From assembly GCF_964340395.1 (NCBI RefSeq), contig NC_135567.1:10749484-10759483 (forward strand): a stretch of DNA of 10,000 nucleotides, written 5' to 3'. Positions 1 through 7,888 of this stretch are shown here, one piece after another. Under the pieces are notes generated by a model. It searched no databases, was not told the DNA's origin, and was given only the letters and a program-made list of their open reading frames with translations. Origin of the DNA: Glandiceps talaboti (taxonomy: Eukaryota > Hemichordata > Enteropneusta > Spengelidae). Each line of letters opens with the position of its first letter. The stretch's first letter is position 1. Both the position numbers and the translations under genes were made by a program.

Positions 1-190
1 GAGAGGCACTCATCCATGACAGACAGGCATATTCCATGATACTACGGATTTGGGCTTTGTAGATGGTTGATCTTCCTACAACATCAAGTTTGCTGGCAAC
101 TTTCCGTAGTGCTCCAAGTCTCTGCCCAGCCCTCTTTGAGATGTCAGAAATGTGTCTGGTCCACAGAAGTTTACTGTCAATTCTGTCAAT
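1..190 (-). mobile_element. LINE reverse transcriptase C-terminal fragment (jockey/CR1-like), cut by window edge
   Basis: Read on the minus strand, about 62 codons are open without a stop up to the window edge. The peptide includes IDSKLLWTRHISDISKRAG, then QRLGALRKVASKL and YKAQIRSIMEYACLSW. This is the pattern just after the catalytic RT core in many jockey/CR1-type non-LTR retrotransposons (D.KL.W..HI, RL..LR, YKA..R..MEYA...W). No start codon is seen. It is an internal piece whose 3' side continues past base 1. On the high-coordinate side it meets the Penelope-like fragment within a small direct duplication of CTGTCAATT (about 174-191). The clade assignment is by remembered pattern, not by search. 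Confidence 0.75.
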
Positions 191-713
191 ATGATACAAG
201 CTTCCCTAGATAAAGATGACACTTTAAGTAAAGCCGCATTGGTAACCGACAGTGGATAACCACGTTAATGGAAGTACGTGCAAAATTCAGCAGACCTTTC
301 CCTGAAATCCAAATCACTACTACAAATACGACGTAAACGAAGTAATTGTGAATAGGGAATGGAATCCTTACACTTATTAGGATGTGATGAACCATACTGC
401 AAATATGAATGTGAATTAGTAGGTTTAGTATGAACAGATGTAGCGCTATCATCACCATCAATCTTAAAGGAGATATCAGGGAAATTTATAGTTAGTTGAG
501 AAATAACATAAGTATACTGAATAGCAGGATTAAAGTTACGTATGCATTCAATACATTGCACAAGTTCCTCAAGTTTGAGTAAAGCTGCACCAACGCCATC
601 ATCAATAAATCGTTCATATAGATTGGGTAAGTCCCTTGATACGAACTGAATATAAGTTATTCCTGATAAGATGTAAATATACAACCATAACTAGGACCAA
701 GACAACTTCCCAT
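188..713 (-). mobile_element. Penelope-like element RT, 3' half (palm/thumb), degenerate
   Basis: Reading down from 713, the minus strand gives MGSCLGPSYGCIFTSYQE, a stop, and then after a frame change LPNLYERFIDDGVGAALLKL. ERFIDD (598-612) matches the catalytic YxDD box of Penelope-like reverse transcriptases, with F in place of Y. Further on come FPDISFKIDGD, HTKPTNSHSYLQYGSSHPNK and SIPYSQLLRLRRICSSD, which are highly characteristic of the region after the catalytic box in this family. A TAA at 265-267 interrupts the frame. The same frame then resumes with RGYPLSVTNAALLKVSSLSREA, also family-like, down to about 188. One frameshift (about 640-665) and two stops make it non-functional. No GIY-YIG endonuclease domain is present. 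It is the direct continuation of the inverted plus-strand segment next to it. Confidence 0.85.
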
Positions 714-722
714 AGTCAACCA

Positions 723-1169
723 AGGACAGCCGTGTTTTATTTACTACCTAAAGTAGTTTAATATTCCTGGTAGGCCCATCATCTCAGCTTGTAACTGCCC
801 TACGGAACACATCGCGCGTTATTTGGATGCCCTTTTACGACCAATTGTTGTATCTCAGCCTACCTACATTAAGGATACGAACCATGCTCTTAAAGTACTT
901 AATGGCTGCCAGTATTCCAAAAAGTTAAGCCACGATACCTTTTTTCTTCTATGGAAGTTAAGTCCTTGTATACTTCCATACCACATAATGAAGGTTTATT
1001 TGCAATCGAACAGTACCTTAATTTAAGACTAGACCCTCCGACCTCCTAACCCTAATCCTTAACCTTTACTAGACCTTCCTACCCACGTACTTCTGAGATT
1101 AGCTGAACTTGTTCTAAGATGTAATTATTTTACCTTTAATGACAGGTATTTTGAGCAGAAACAAGGCAT
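723..1169 (+). mobile_element. Penelope-like element RT, upstream segment in inverted orientation, degenerate
   Basis: Plus-strand conceptual translation gives RTAVFYLLPK, a one-base frame change, then GRPIISACNCPTEHIARYLD and ALLRPIVVSQPTYIKDT. Another frame change follows the T-rich stretch near 939-949. Next come MEVKSLYTSIPHNEGLFAIE and QYLNLRLDPPTS (951-1046, stop at 1047-1049), and finally THVLLRLAELVLRCNYFTFN and DRYFEQKQG (1084-1167). These are consecutive motifs of Penelope-like RTs: the FY.LPK.H/GRPI.S block, the first catalytic aspartate in D.SSLYTNIPH (here E in MEVKS), and the LLRLAELVL helix. A roughly 40-base insertion with a near-duplicate of ACTAGACC(C/T)TCC at its ends (1028 and 1068) separates the last two blocks. 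The protein order continues directly into the minus-strand block starting at 713, so the two are halves of one element in opposite orientation. Confidence 0.85.
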
Positions 1170-1320
1170 TGTTTTCTTTCCTGTTAGTGGAGGCGTTAGG
1201 CAAGGCTGTCTCGTTTCTGAACTTCTATTTGTAATTGCTGTAGAAATGCTTGCGATCAAGATATGTAACTGCAATACTGCTAGAGGCATTAATCTCCCGG
1301 ATGTGGAGGTAAACTTCTCA

Positions 1321-1335
1321 CAGCCCTCAAACGAC
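1321..1335 (+). pseudogene. Destroyed (F/Y)xDD catalytic box of the LINE RT
   Basis: The codons CAG CCC TCA AAC GAC give QPSND immediately before TTLF. Related LINE RTs have Q(F/Y)ADDTTLF here, so the aromatic residue is replaced by Pro and the first metal-binding Asp by Asn. This copy could not encode an active polymerase even without its stops. Confidence 0.65.
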
Positions 1336-1866
1336 ACCACCCTTTTTATGAGAGACTTTATTAGTATTCAAAATTCACTTATTGTACTTACTTTGCCTTA
1401 CTGGAGTGCTGGCCTGACACTTAACTGTGGCAAAACTAAATCACTGCTGTTGGGAAAACCTCATAATTTTCTTCTGAAAAAAACGACCCTGTTTGCCCGT
1501 TCGGAATCTGGTTCACCACTTGATGTAAATGTAATTTTGACAACACACTTGGTAACCTAAAACAGTGTTGAACATTTGCTCACACAGCACAATCGTTCGT
1601 TAATTGGTAAAGTTACTATTATCAAAACACTTGCCATACCACAGCTCACTAATGTAGCCTCAGTTTTACGCGTTACTGCCCGTGAAAAGGCAATAAAGAC
1701 AGCCTGGCTGGAAAGGCTTCTTCAGTCGCCAGCTCGTAGATGGAAGTCTTACTCTTTGAATTTCTTTAGTCAAATTTTATTTAATGACTTTGTCTCTTGT
1801 AATTTTGACAAATTGTACATTAGGAAAGATTTGCCGGTTTTCTTATACTGTTAGAATCACACAAAA

Positions 1867-2029
<163 letters not shown>

Positions 2030-3046
2030 AATCTGTTTGGTTTAATCTTTCTATTGTTACCAAAGGTAAAAGTCCATTGTTTTTTTTTTTACAAAGACTG
2101 GTATCAAGCTGGTGTAAAGAAACTAGAGGATGTATTTGCTATTTCCGGCACTTTCCTAGTATATAATTCCATTCTTCGCAAATACAATGGGATAACACGT
2201 AACTTCCTGCAATATGTATCATTAAAATATGCAATGCCACATCACTGGTAGGCAACCATTGCAGACAATGTCAATACACAGAGAGACAACATAGATTCTT
2301 AAACAAAACCTGGGAAATTGTACACTGTATTTCTTAGTATGCGACACCCCATGAAGTAATTAGTCAAACAAAATGGCGGACTGTTTTCCCACTGATCCAA
2401 GGAGACTGGAAAAATGTCTATAATATTCCAGTTACGTGCGTGAGCGAAACAAAATTAATTATCTTGCAATTTAAAATTGTGTACATGATATTTTCATGTA
2501 ACGCTATGCTCTTCCAGTGGAATTTGCTTAATTCAGATAGTTGTAGCTATTGTGAGGAGAAAGACACTTTGTTGCACTATTCTTTCCGTTTATAAGTCCA
2601 CTGACAGGTTCTAGTAAGTCATGACACAATGGCTATGTTTAAAACATGTGTGCCCGTTGAGTTCATCAAGTTCGAAATTACAAATTATAAAGAAATCAAA
2701 CACACTCTTAGCTGTTGCATAATTCAAGCAAAGTGATTTATTTACACACACACTTCAAAAGCAAGACCATTTGCACCTTCATGTTATTACAACCCTTAAG
2801 AATAAGCTTCAGACTTAAAGACATATACACAAAAGAAATGTTTGACGACACTTGGGGTGGTTTATTCCAAGTCATGTTATTATGTAACCGACTATGGTAA
2901 ATTGCCTTTTCATATTTACATACTGACAGCAAGTTTACTAGTCTTCAATTTTTCATTTGTGTCTTGTTGTGTTTTTTCTCTAGGAGTCTTTTTTCTTCTT
3001 GTTTTCTTTTCACCTTTGTTTGTTGTATTCTGTATATTTTCCTTAT

Positions 3047-3052
3047 AATAAA
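3047..3052 (+). terminator. AATAAA polyadenylation signal at LINE 3' end
   Basis: AATAAA follows the pyrimidine-rich tail after the last recognisable ORF2 similarity and is on the same strand. It probably marks the 3' terminus of the LINE copy. No clear poly(A) tail or target-site duplication is visible. Confidence 0.5.
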
Positions 3053-3070
3053 AACATTTATTTCTGTATC

Positions 3071-4102
3071 TGTAGTTCGTGTCATAATCTAGTATTTATA
3101 AATGTTTACTAGTTTAGACTTATTTCGGCCGTTTTTTTCATGACGCTATTTATTATCGTCAAATTTTCAGTTATGCTGTTACTTGCTACAATGCTCGACT
3201 TATTCAACTTTTCTTTAAGTTTACTGTGACAAATGGTGCTAATTAAGTACTTAAGTTCTTCACTGACAGTTTACTAATGTATGTTCAGTTATTTTAAATG
3301 TGTGATGATTATGTTCTTGCTTCTTATAGATCATTAAATGTGTAAGTTATACAATGACAACACGAAATTATCTTTTAAAAGCATTTTTCAATTTGTATCA
3401 TCTCCACGACTACTTATGTGATCGAAGTAAGGCATTAGGTGCATCTTATGAATACTTTCACATTTATCGATAGAGTTTGTGTGACGAAAACTTTCCATAA
3501 CGTTCGGTCCTTCATTGCATTTCTGATTTCTAGGACGTTATCTAGTCACGTTTCATGACATCAATAAAACCTTATGAATAATCATGTGTGCTAAGACCTA
3601 ACATGTAATGGTGTATCACTAAAAGAACAATATAGAGGAAAAGAGATTTAATAATGATATATCTTTGCAACCAATATCAATGTGATGTGTAATCAAGATA
3701 TGACTATCCAAAACCCAAAGTGTATGAATATATCTATATTTACTAGAGTGGCACTTCCCCTTTTAAATGTATGGTTTATATGTTGTTTGATAGTATAAAA
3801 AGGAGAGATGTGGCTTATCAGATTAGTTTGATGATTTTAAATGTGACCTCATGTGGGTTTCTTTATTTGATACCTGTATTACTTGCATGGTCCAGACAAA
3901 CATAAATGATGCCTTCTATATATTATAGCAATAATTAAACTAATTACTTAACGACACACTGGTCATTTTAAGTTGTACAGTAATGGTGTCTGATGATTAA
4001 ATTTATGTTGTTTTCTCCATATTATAACACACTTATAAATAATATGAATAAATAAAGATTATTATATAGCACATAGTATCCATACAATAGAAACTGCTAC
4101 AC
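3071..4102. other. Featureless AT-rich intergenic DNA
   Basis: About 1 kb with no open frame of note on either strand, no recognisable RNA gene, no long direct or inverted repeat and no similarity I can name. It has scattered short AT runs and ATTAAA/AATAAA-like hexamers, as expected by chance at this base composition. Confidence 0.6.
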
Positions 4103-4320
4103 CTAAGCTCTTTCAGAAAGGTATGTCTTTAGTCTTAATTTGAAAGTCTCCATATTCGGTACAGAGCGGACAGTGTTCGGTAGTTGATTCCACAGATCGA
4201 TCTCCATACGATTTGAGTCTTGGTCTGGGAACCTGTATGATGACTTGAACGCAAAGCGGGTATATAACTTGTAACCAGGTGTATTAACACTAGTACTTCT
4301 ACAGTCTATATTATATTATG
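4103..4320 (-). mobile_element. Isolated LINE ORF2 C-terminal tail
   Basis: On the minus strand about 70 codons are open to a TAG at 4103-4105. The peptide runs RSTSVNTPGYKLYTRFAFK, SSYRFPDQDSNRMEIDLWNQ, LPNTVRSVPNMETFKLRLK and TYLSERA. The arrangement [aromatic/basic region]-(D)LWN.LP..+R..P....FK..LKT+L is the usual C-terminal end of jockey/CR1-type non-LTR ORF2 proteins. No RT core is seen upstream within a kilobase on this strand, so only the 3' end of an element remains. This is typical of a heavily 5'-truncated insertion. The fragment is free of stops, which suggests fairly recent insertion or chance survival of a short stretch. Confidence 0.65.
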
Positions 4321-5068
4321 TAATTCCTGTTAATAATCTCAATATCATGTTGCTTTCATAAGCAAGCATTGTATATCTTGTATAGACTATAGTTATTGCA
4401 CAAATTTACACACATACTAAATGCTCGTATATTTACACCAGCAAAGAAAGGAGCAAGAGTGATTTATCGTCATCAGCGCTATCCACTGTGGTGTTACTTG
4501 CATTCGTGTTTACACATATAATAGTTCATAAATATCCTAATTAGTCAATTGTTCAAAAACGCATATTTACTCATATTTCACCGCTTACATTATGATATCT
4601 TGTTCAGTATAAAATGATGAGAGGGTGCACTAACAAGAATATATATTGCAATTTTGACTGGTCTAAACGGCTACTCTAAATATCCAACCACTACTGAAAA
4701 AATGAATGCAACTACATAATGTTAAATACATCAATCCTATGTACAATACTGTACCGTACACAATTGTACATAACATTTGAGAAATAAGTTATATAGTTCC
4801 AGAAATACCTATTGCAATAGTAAAATCCAGAAATTTGCTCATCAAAGAATGAAAATTTACCTAGAAACAAATTTAATAATATGCTTACTGAAACCAACAC
4901 AAATACAGTTACTGATCATGATCCACAACCATATATATGTTTATAGTAATGTTTCTCTTGGTTAGCCTTAGCTACATGTGTTCAGACTGTATAATTTATT
5001 TGCATTGCCAAATATTTACTTTCTCCACGTTTTTCAGATTTATTTTATATATCTTTTACTGGGCAACT
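4321..5068. other. AT-rich intergenic DNA downstream of the repeat-protein gene
   Basis: No convincing gene, RNA or repeat on either strand. Small open frames near 4712-4965 overlap each other on both strands and show no protein pattern. The right edge runs into the polyadenylation signals of the minus-strand gene. Confidence 0.55.
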
Positions 5069-5083
5069 TTTATTTATTTTATT
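5069..5083 (-). terminator. Clustered AATAAA polyadenylation signals of the repeat-protein gene
   Basis: Overlapping TTTATT hexamers on the plus strand at 5069-5074, 5073-5078 and 5078-5083 give AATAAA on the minus strand. They lie about 100 bases downstream of the TGA at 5180-5182. Further copies lie at 5117-5122, 5039-5044 and 4995-5000. Position and strand suit a short 3' UTR, but the local AT richness makes chance hexamers likely. Confidence 0.45.
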
Positions 5084-5179
5084 AGTTATAAGACTGCTGC
5101 CCATCTGTATTTTCTTTTTATTTGGCACCAGATTCTTCATTTCTCGTTTTTTACACTGCTTCCTGCCAATATCTTTCCC

Positions 5180-5830
5180 TCAGTTGGCTTCAGGTTCCAG
5201 TTGTTTCCATTGCTTACTGCCTGTATCTTTCCCTCGGTTGGCTTCAGGTTCCTTGCCTTCCAGTTGTTTCCGTTGCTTACTGCCTGTATCTTTCCCACGG
5301 TTGGCTTCAGGCTCCTTGCTTTCCGTCTGTTCACATTGCTTACTGACTGTATCTTTCCCTCGGTTGGCTTCAGGTTCCTTGCCTTCCAGTTGTTTCCATT
5401 GCTTACTGCCTACATCTTTTCTTCTGTTGGCTTCAGCTTTCTTGCTTTCCATTTGTTCACTTTGTTTTCTGTCTTCATCTTTCCTTTGCTTGGCTTCAGA
5501 TTCCTTACTTACCAGTTGTTCACATTGCTGTCTGGCTGTATCTTTCACTCGGTTGTCCTCAGATTCCTTACTTTCCAGTTGTTCACATTGCTGTCTGGCT
5601 GTATCTTTCACTTGGTTGGCCTCAGATTCCTTACTTTCCAATTCGTCACTTTCATTCATGCTTGTATTTTTCCATACGTTTTCTTCAGACTCCGTACTTT
5701 CTACTTTTTCACATTGTTCGCTGCCTGTGTCTTTCTCACGGTTGGCTTCACATTCCTTACTTTCTAGGTGTTCATATTGCTTCATGCCTGGGTCTTTCTC
5801 TTGGTTTGCATCAGGTTCCTTGCTTTCTAA
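5180..5830 (-). repeat. 63-bp coding tandem repeat, ten units plus a partial eleventh
   Basis: Ten units of exactly 63 bases occupy 5830-5201 with no indels between them. A partial unit at 5200-5183 lacks nine bases (the residues between LE and PEAN). Units at the 3' end of the gene (5389-5201) agree at roughly nine bases in ten, and the pair at 5641-5516 differs at only three positions. The unit at 5704-5642 is the most divergent. The pattern indicates separate local duplications rather than uniform homogenisation. Repeat-like sequence also continues for about ten codons past the TGA. Confidence 0.93.
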
Positions 5831-6139
5831 ATTACCTAAATCATTAGTGTACGTATCATTTCCTTCGATGGCCGCTGATTGTGAATTTTGCAGGTTTTCA
5901 GACATGTCCATGTGTGAACTGCTCTCTTGGATGACTCCTGGTTTATCATTCTCCGCATCTTCAGATTCTTTTTTGTCAATCGCCTCCGAGTTTTTGTTTT
6001 GCAGGTTTTGTGTTTTCTTTATAGCTGCATCTTTCCCTTTACTGGCTTTTGATGCCTTACTGTTTGGTCCACTCGAATCTTTCTTCTTTGGTCTTTTCTT
6101 TGGATTTTCACACATCAAGAATGCTCCAGAGCACGTGTC
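5180..6139 (-). CDS. Terminal exon of unknown gene: Lys/Glu-rich protein with 21-residue tandem repeats
   Basis: I do not recognise this protein. A plausible acceptor (TTTGCATTTTATTAG, AG at 6141-6140) starts the exon at 6139 in phase 0. The exon then encodes DTCSGAFLMCENPKKRPKKK, followed by a basic, Ser/Lys-rich, probably disordered stretch of about 90 residues. Ten consecutive 21-residue units follow (5830-5201), typified by LESKEPEANRGKD then TGSKQ plus three variable residues, and rich in E, K, Q and S. The reading frame is open for 319 codons to a TGA at 5180-5182. There are no membrane segments here and few hydrophobic residues, so the tail is likely extended or a charged helix. An ATG at 6115 could instead start a shorter protein if the exon is 5'-terminal. 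The antisense strand is also open across the array, because the 63-base unit is a multiple of three. I prefer the minus strand for its splice acceptor, downstream AATAAA cluster and hydrophilic product. Confidence 0.6.
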   Translation of the reverse strand, partial: DTCSGAFLMCENPKKRPKKKDSSGPNSKASKASKGKDAAIKKTQNLQNKNSEAIDKKESEDAENDKPGVIQESSSHMDMSENLQNSQSAAIEGNDTYTNDLGNLESKEPDANQEKDPGMKQYEHLESKECEANREKDTGSEQCEKVESTESEENVWKNTSMNESDELESKESEANQVKDTARQQCEQLESKESEDNRVKDTARQQCEQLVSKESEAKQRKDEDRKQSEQMESKKAEANRRKDVGSKQWKQLEGKEPEANRGKDTVSKQCEQTESKEPEANRGKDTGSKQRKQLEGKEPEANRGKDTGSKQWKQLEPEAN

Positions 6140-6823
6140 CTAATAAAATGCAAATTTGCCAATAATGTCATAATCAATGGATAAGGATTTCCTCCTAAAC
6201 ATGTTAGTGTAAACATAAATGTACTGTCATACCCATATGTATTCGAATAGACCCCCGTGTTGTCCACTATTATATTAGCAGGCAGTAGCAACAAACAATT
6301 CTTAAATAAAAGTGTTACAAATATATCAGTAATCATAAAAGGAAATAGTTCTCGTATGTAATTGTGTTAATTTTGGTCAACAGTTTGAAAGATCGTTTCT
6401 GCACATATAGGTCAACTAAACCTTATGAACCTCTAAAGTGTAAGTAAGTAGAAGACTACCTCGAACTGAAGAGAATTTACGTTTTAATCAATTGCTCATG
6501 GTTTTAATTCGCGACACATAAACTTGAATGCTTTTGAAATGTTTGTCTTATGAAGACAATACTGACTCGAGTAATTTATCGTGATCATGAATAAAAGTCG
6601 ATGACTTTACAAGTTTGTTTAGATGAAACATCTGAACAAAAACAGTATCACTACAGCAGCAGCAGCAGCAACAACAAAAACAACAACAACAACAAAACAA
6701 CAACGAAATAACAACAACAAAACATCATCAACATCGTCATCTACATCAGAAATCAAATTACTTAAACAACAAAATATTTCTGATACAAATTCAAATGTAG
6801 CAAAAATGACAAACGAAACATAC
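6140..6823 (-). other. Putative intron of the repeat-protein gene
   Basis: It is bounded on the minus strand by a strong donor (GAC followed by GTATGT, GT at 6823-6822) and an acceptor ending TTATTAG at 6140. Both exon ends are in phase 0. An open frame at 6336-6115 lies mostly within it and gives a hydrophobic peptide (for example GVYSNTYGYDSTFMF) with no pattern I recognise. It may be chance or an alternative exon. Confidence 0.45.
6655..6752. repeat. Imperfect CAG/CAA triplet repeat
   Basis: Five CAG units are followed by a long run of CAA/AAC triplets with interruptions, then ATCATCAAC-type triplets. It lies in the putative intron of the minus-strand gene, where it reads as CTG/TTG. The Thr/Gln/Asn-rich open frames on the two strands here are products of the repeat. 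Confidence 0.9.
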
Positions 6824-7163
6824 GTCAGTTGTATCAATCATGACATCCTCGTTTGTTATGTTTTCATGATAACATTCGGCATCATGAAGTAATTCTAGAG
6901 CTTTTTGTAGATCATCAGTTACTCTTCGACTGTCTTTTTGCAGAATTGTATCCCATTCGTTGAACGCACTTAGTTTAATCATCGGTATTTCAACACCATT
7001 TTGAAATACTGGTGTCCAACAAAATCTAGATGTTTTCGTCATGTACATCTGCTGTCGTTTGAATTTCTTCCGTAATCCTTTTGAACATACAATGGTATTG
7101 GTTAAGAAAATTCCAGGGAATAGATTGATTGCCAAGAAACATAAAATTGAAATTCTTATTCGC
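6824..7163 (-). CDS. Putative internal exon: hydrophobic segment plus polar domain, unknown gene
   Basis: I do not recognise this protein. From a possible acceptor (GTGTAG, AG at 7165-7164, with a weak pyrimidine tract) the minus strand is open for 113 codons to a consensus-like donor GTATGT at 6823. Residues 4-26 (ISILCFLAINLFPGIFLTN and on to C26) could be a membrane helix or signal anchor. A basic cluster KGLRKKFKRQQ follows, then RFCWTPVFQNGVEIPMIKL and an amphipathic stretch DSRRVTDDLQKALELLHDAE with one N-I-T sequon. The exon ends in phase 0, matching the phase-0 acceptor of the repeat exon at 6139, so the two may belong to one gene. Upstream exons and the start codon are not identified. 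The low complexity seen around it is absent here and the polar domain looks protein-like, but no homology supports it. Confidence 0.4.
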
Positions 7164-7173
7164 CTACACTAAT

Positions 7174-7888
7174 TTCAGGGTTGGCGTATTAAAATTATGC
7201 AAATGTATGAGACAAGCAATACATATTTATGACTATTTATCTGCAGGTTATAAGCACTTAGGATTTTTGAATCCCGTGATGCAACAGCATTAACGCTACA
7301 AGAACAATAAAGTTGAATGGAATAAACATTTGCTGTTTGCCAGTAGTAAGAAATGTATGTGATGCGAAATCATGAAATTATTCCACATCCCAACGTTTAT
7401 GAAAATACCGGTATTTCCTGGAGACCTTATTGAGTTGTCATTTGAAACGAATGTCGTTCATAGAAAGCAATTTTTGAGGCCTCATACTGTAGGCCGAGCT
7501 CTGTGGCTTATTCTAGAGTGTCTTGATGTTATGTTTTAATAAAATATTAACTTATCAATTGTGTTTAATATAAAATAATTAGGCGCCGATAAAAAAAATG
7601 CGACTGACAAGTTTTTCGTGGTATCTGGAAAGGATTTTTGTGGTAGCATGTGCAATTTTAAAATAGGTCAACTCAATTGTTTCACAAATGAAAAGCAACG
7701 TACGAGGCAACGTATTAAAATGAAAGAGAATAGAAGAGACACACGTTACTAAAAGCCTCGACCTCTTGAAACCCTAACTATATATCCGTGTTGCGTACAA
7801 ATAAATCGCGTTTTGGTACTCATTAGCATGTATTCTATCAGTTCAGCTCATAAAAGAAAATTGTGATATGATCGATATCGAGACTTCA
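7174..7888. other. Spacer between two minus-strand genes, with possible receptor 3' UTR
   Basis: No recognisable exon or repeat. If the receptor ends at its TAA (7889), the nearest minus-strand polyadenylation-like hexamers are ATTAAA at 7564-7569 and 7535-7540, about 320-350 bases downstream. The rest would then have to hold the promoter or first exon of the next gene, which I cannot identify. Confidence 0.4.

Noticed and set aside
265-461. Histidine/isoleucine-rich minus-strand frame from 461 to 186
   Set aside because: It is another frame of the Penelope RT region. Only its last few dozen codons overlap meaningful family sequence, and those belong to the frame described there.
1043-1067. 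CCTAACCCTAATCC resembling telomere repeats, and TTAGGGTTAG near 9646
   Set aside because: Each is less than about three degenerate units, and the first lies inside a duplicated insertion in the Penelope remnant. Too short to be an interstitial telomere.
5184-6143. 319-codon open frame on the plus strand across the repeat array (Ser/Leu/Phe/Cys-rich), with overlapping frames 4937-5767, 5122-5346 and 5662-5847
   Set aside because: A 63-base repeat unit keeps any frame open once one unit lacks stops. The product is an antisense mirror of the K/E-rich protein, with no domain pattern and no splice or polyadenylation context on the plus strand.
6115-6336. Minus-strand frame with hydrophobic peptide (GVYSNTYGYDSTFMF and LGGNPYPLIM)
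   Set aside because: It could be an exon, but it overlaps the acceptor of the repeat exon in a different frame and matches no family pattern I know. It is mentioned only within the intron entry.
6619-6892. Thr/Gln/Asn-rich and Val/Ala-rich open frames around the triplet repeat
   Set aside because: They are produced by the CAG/CAA tract in opposite strands. No conserved flanking sequence is seen.
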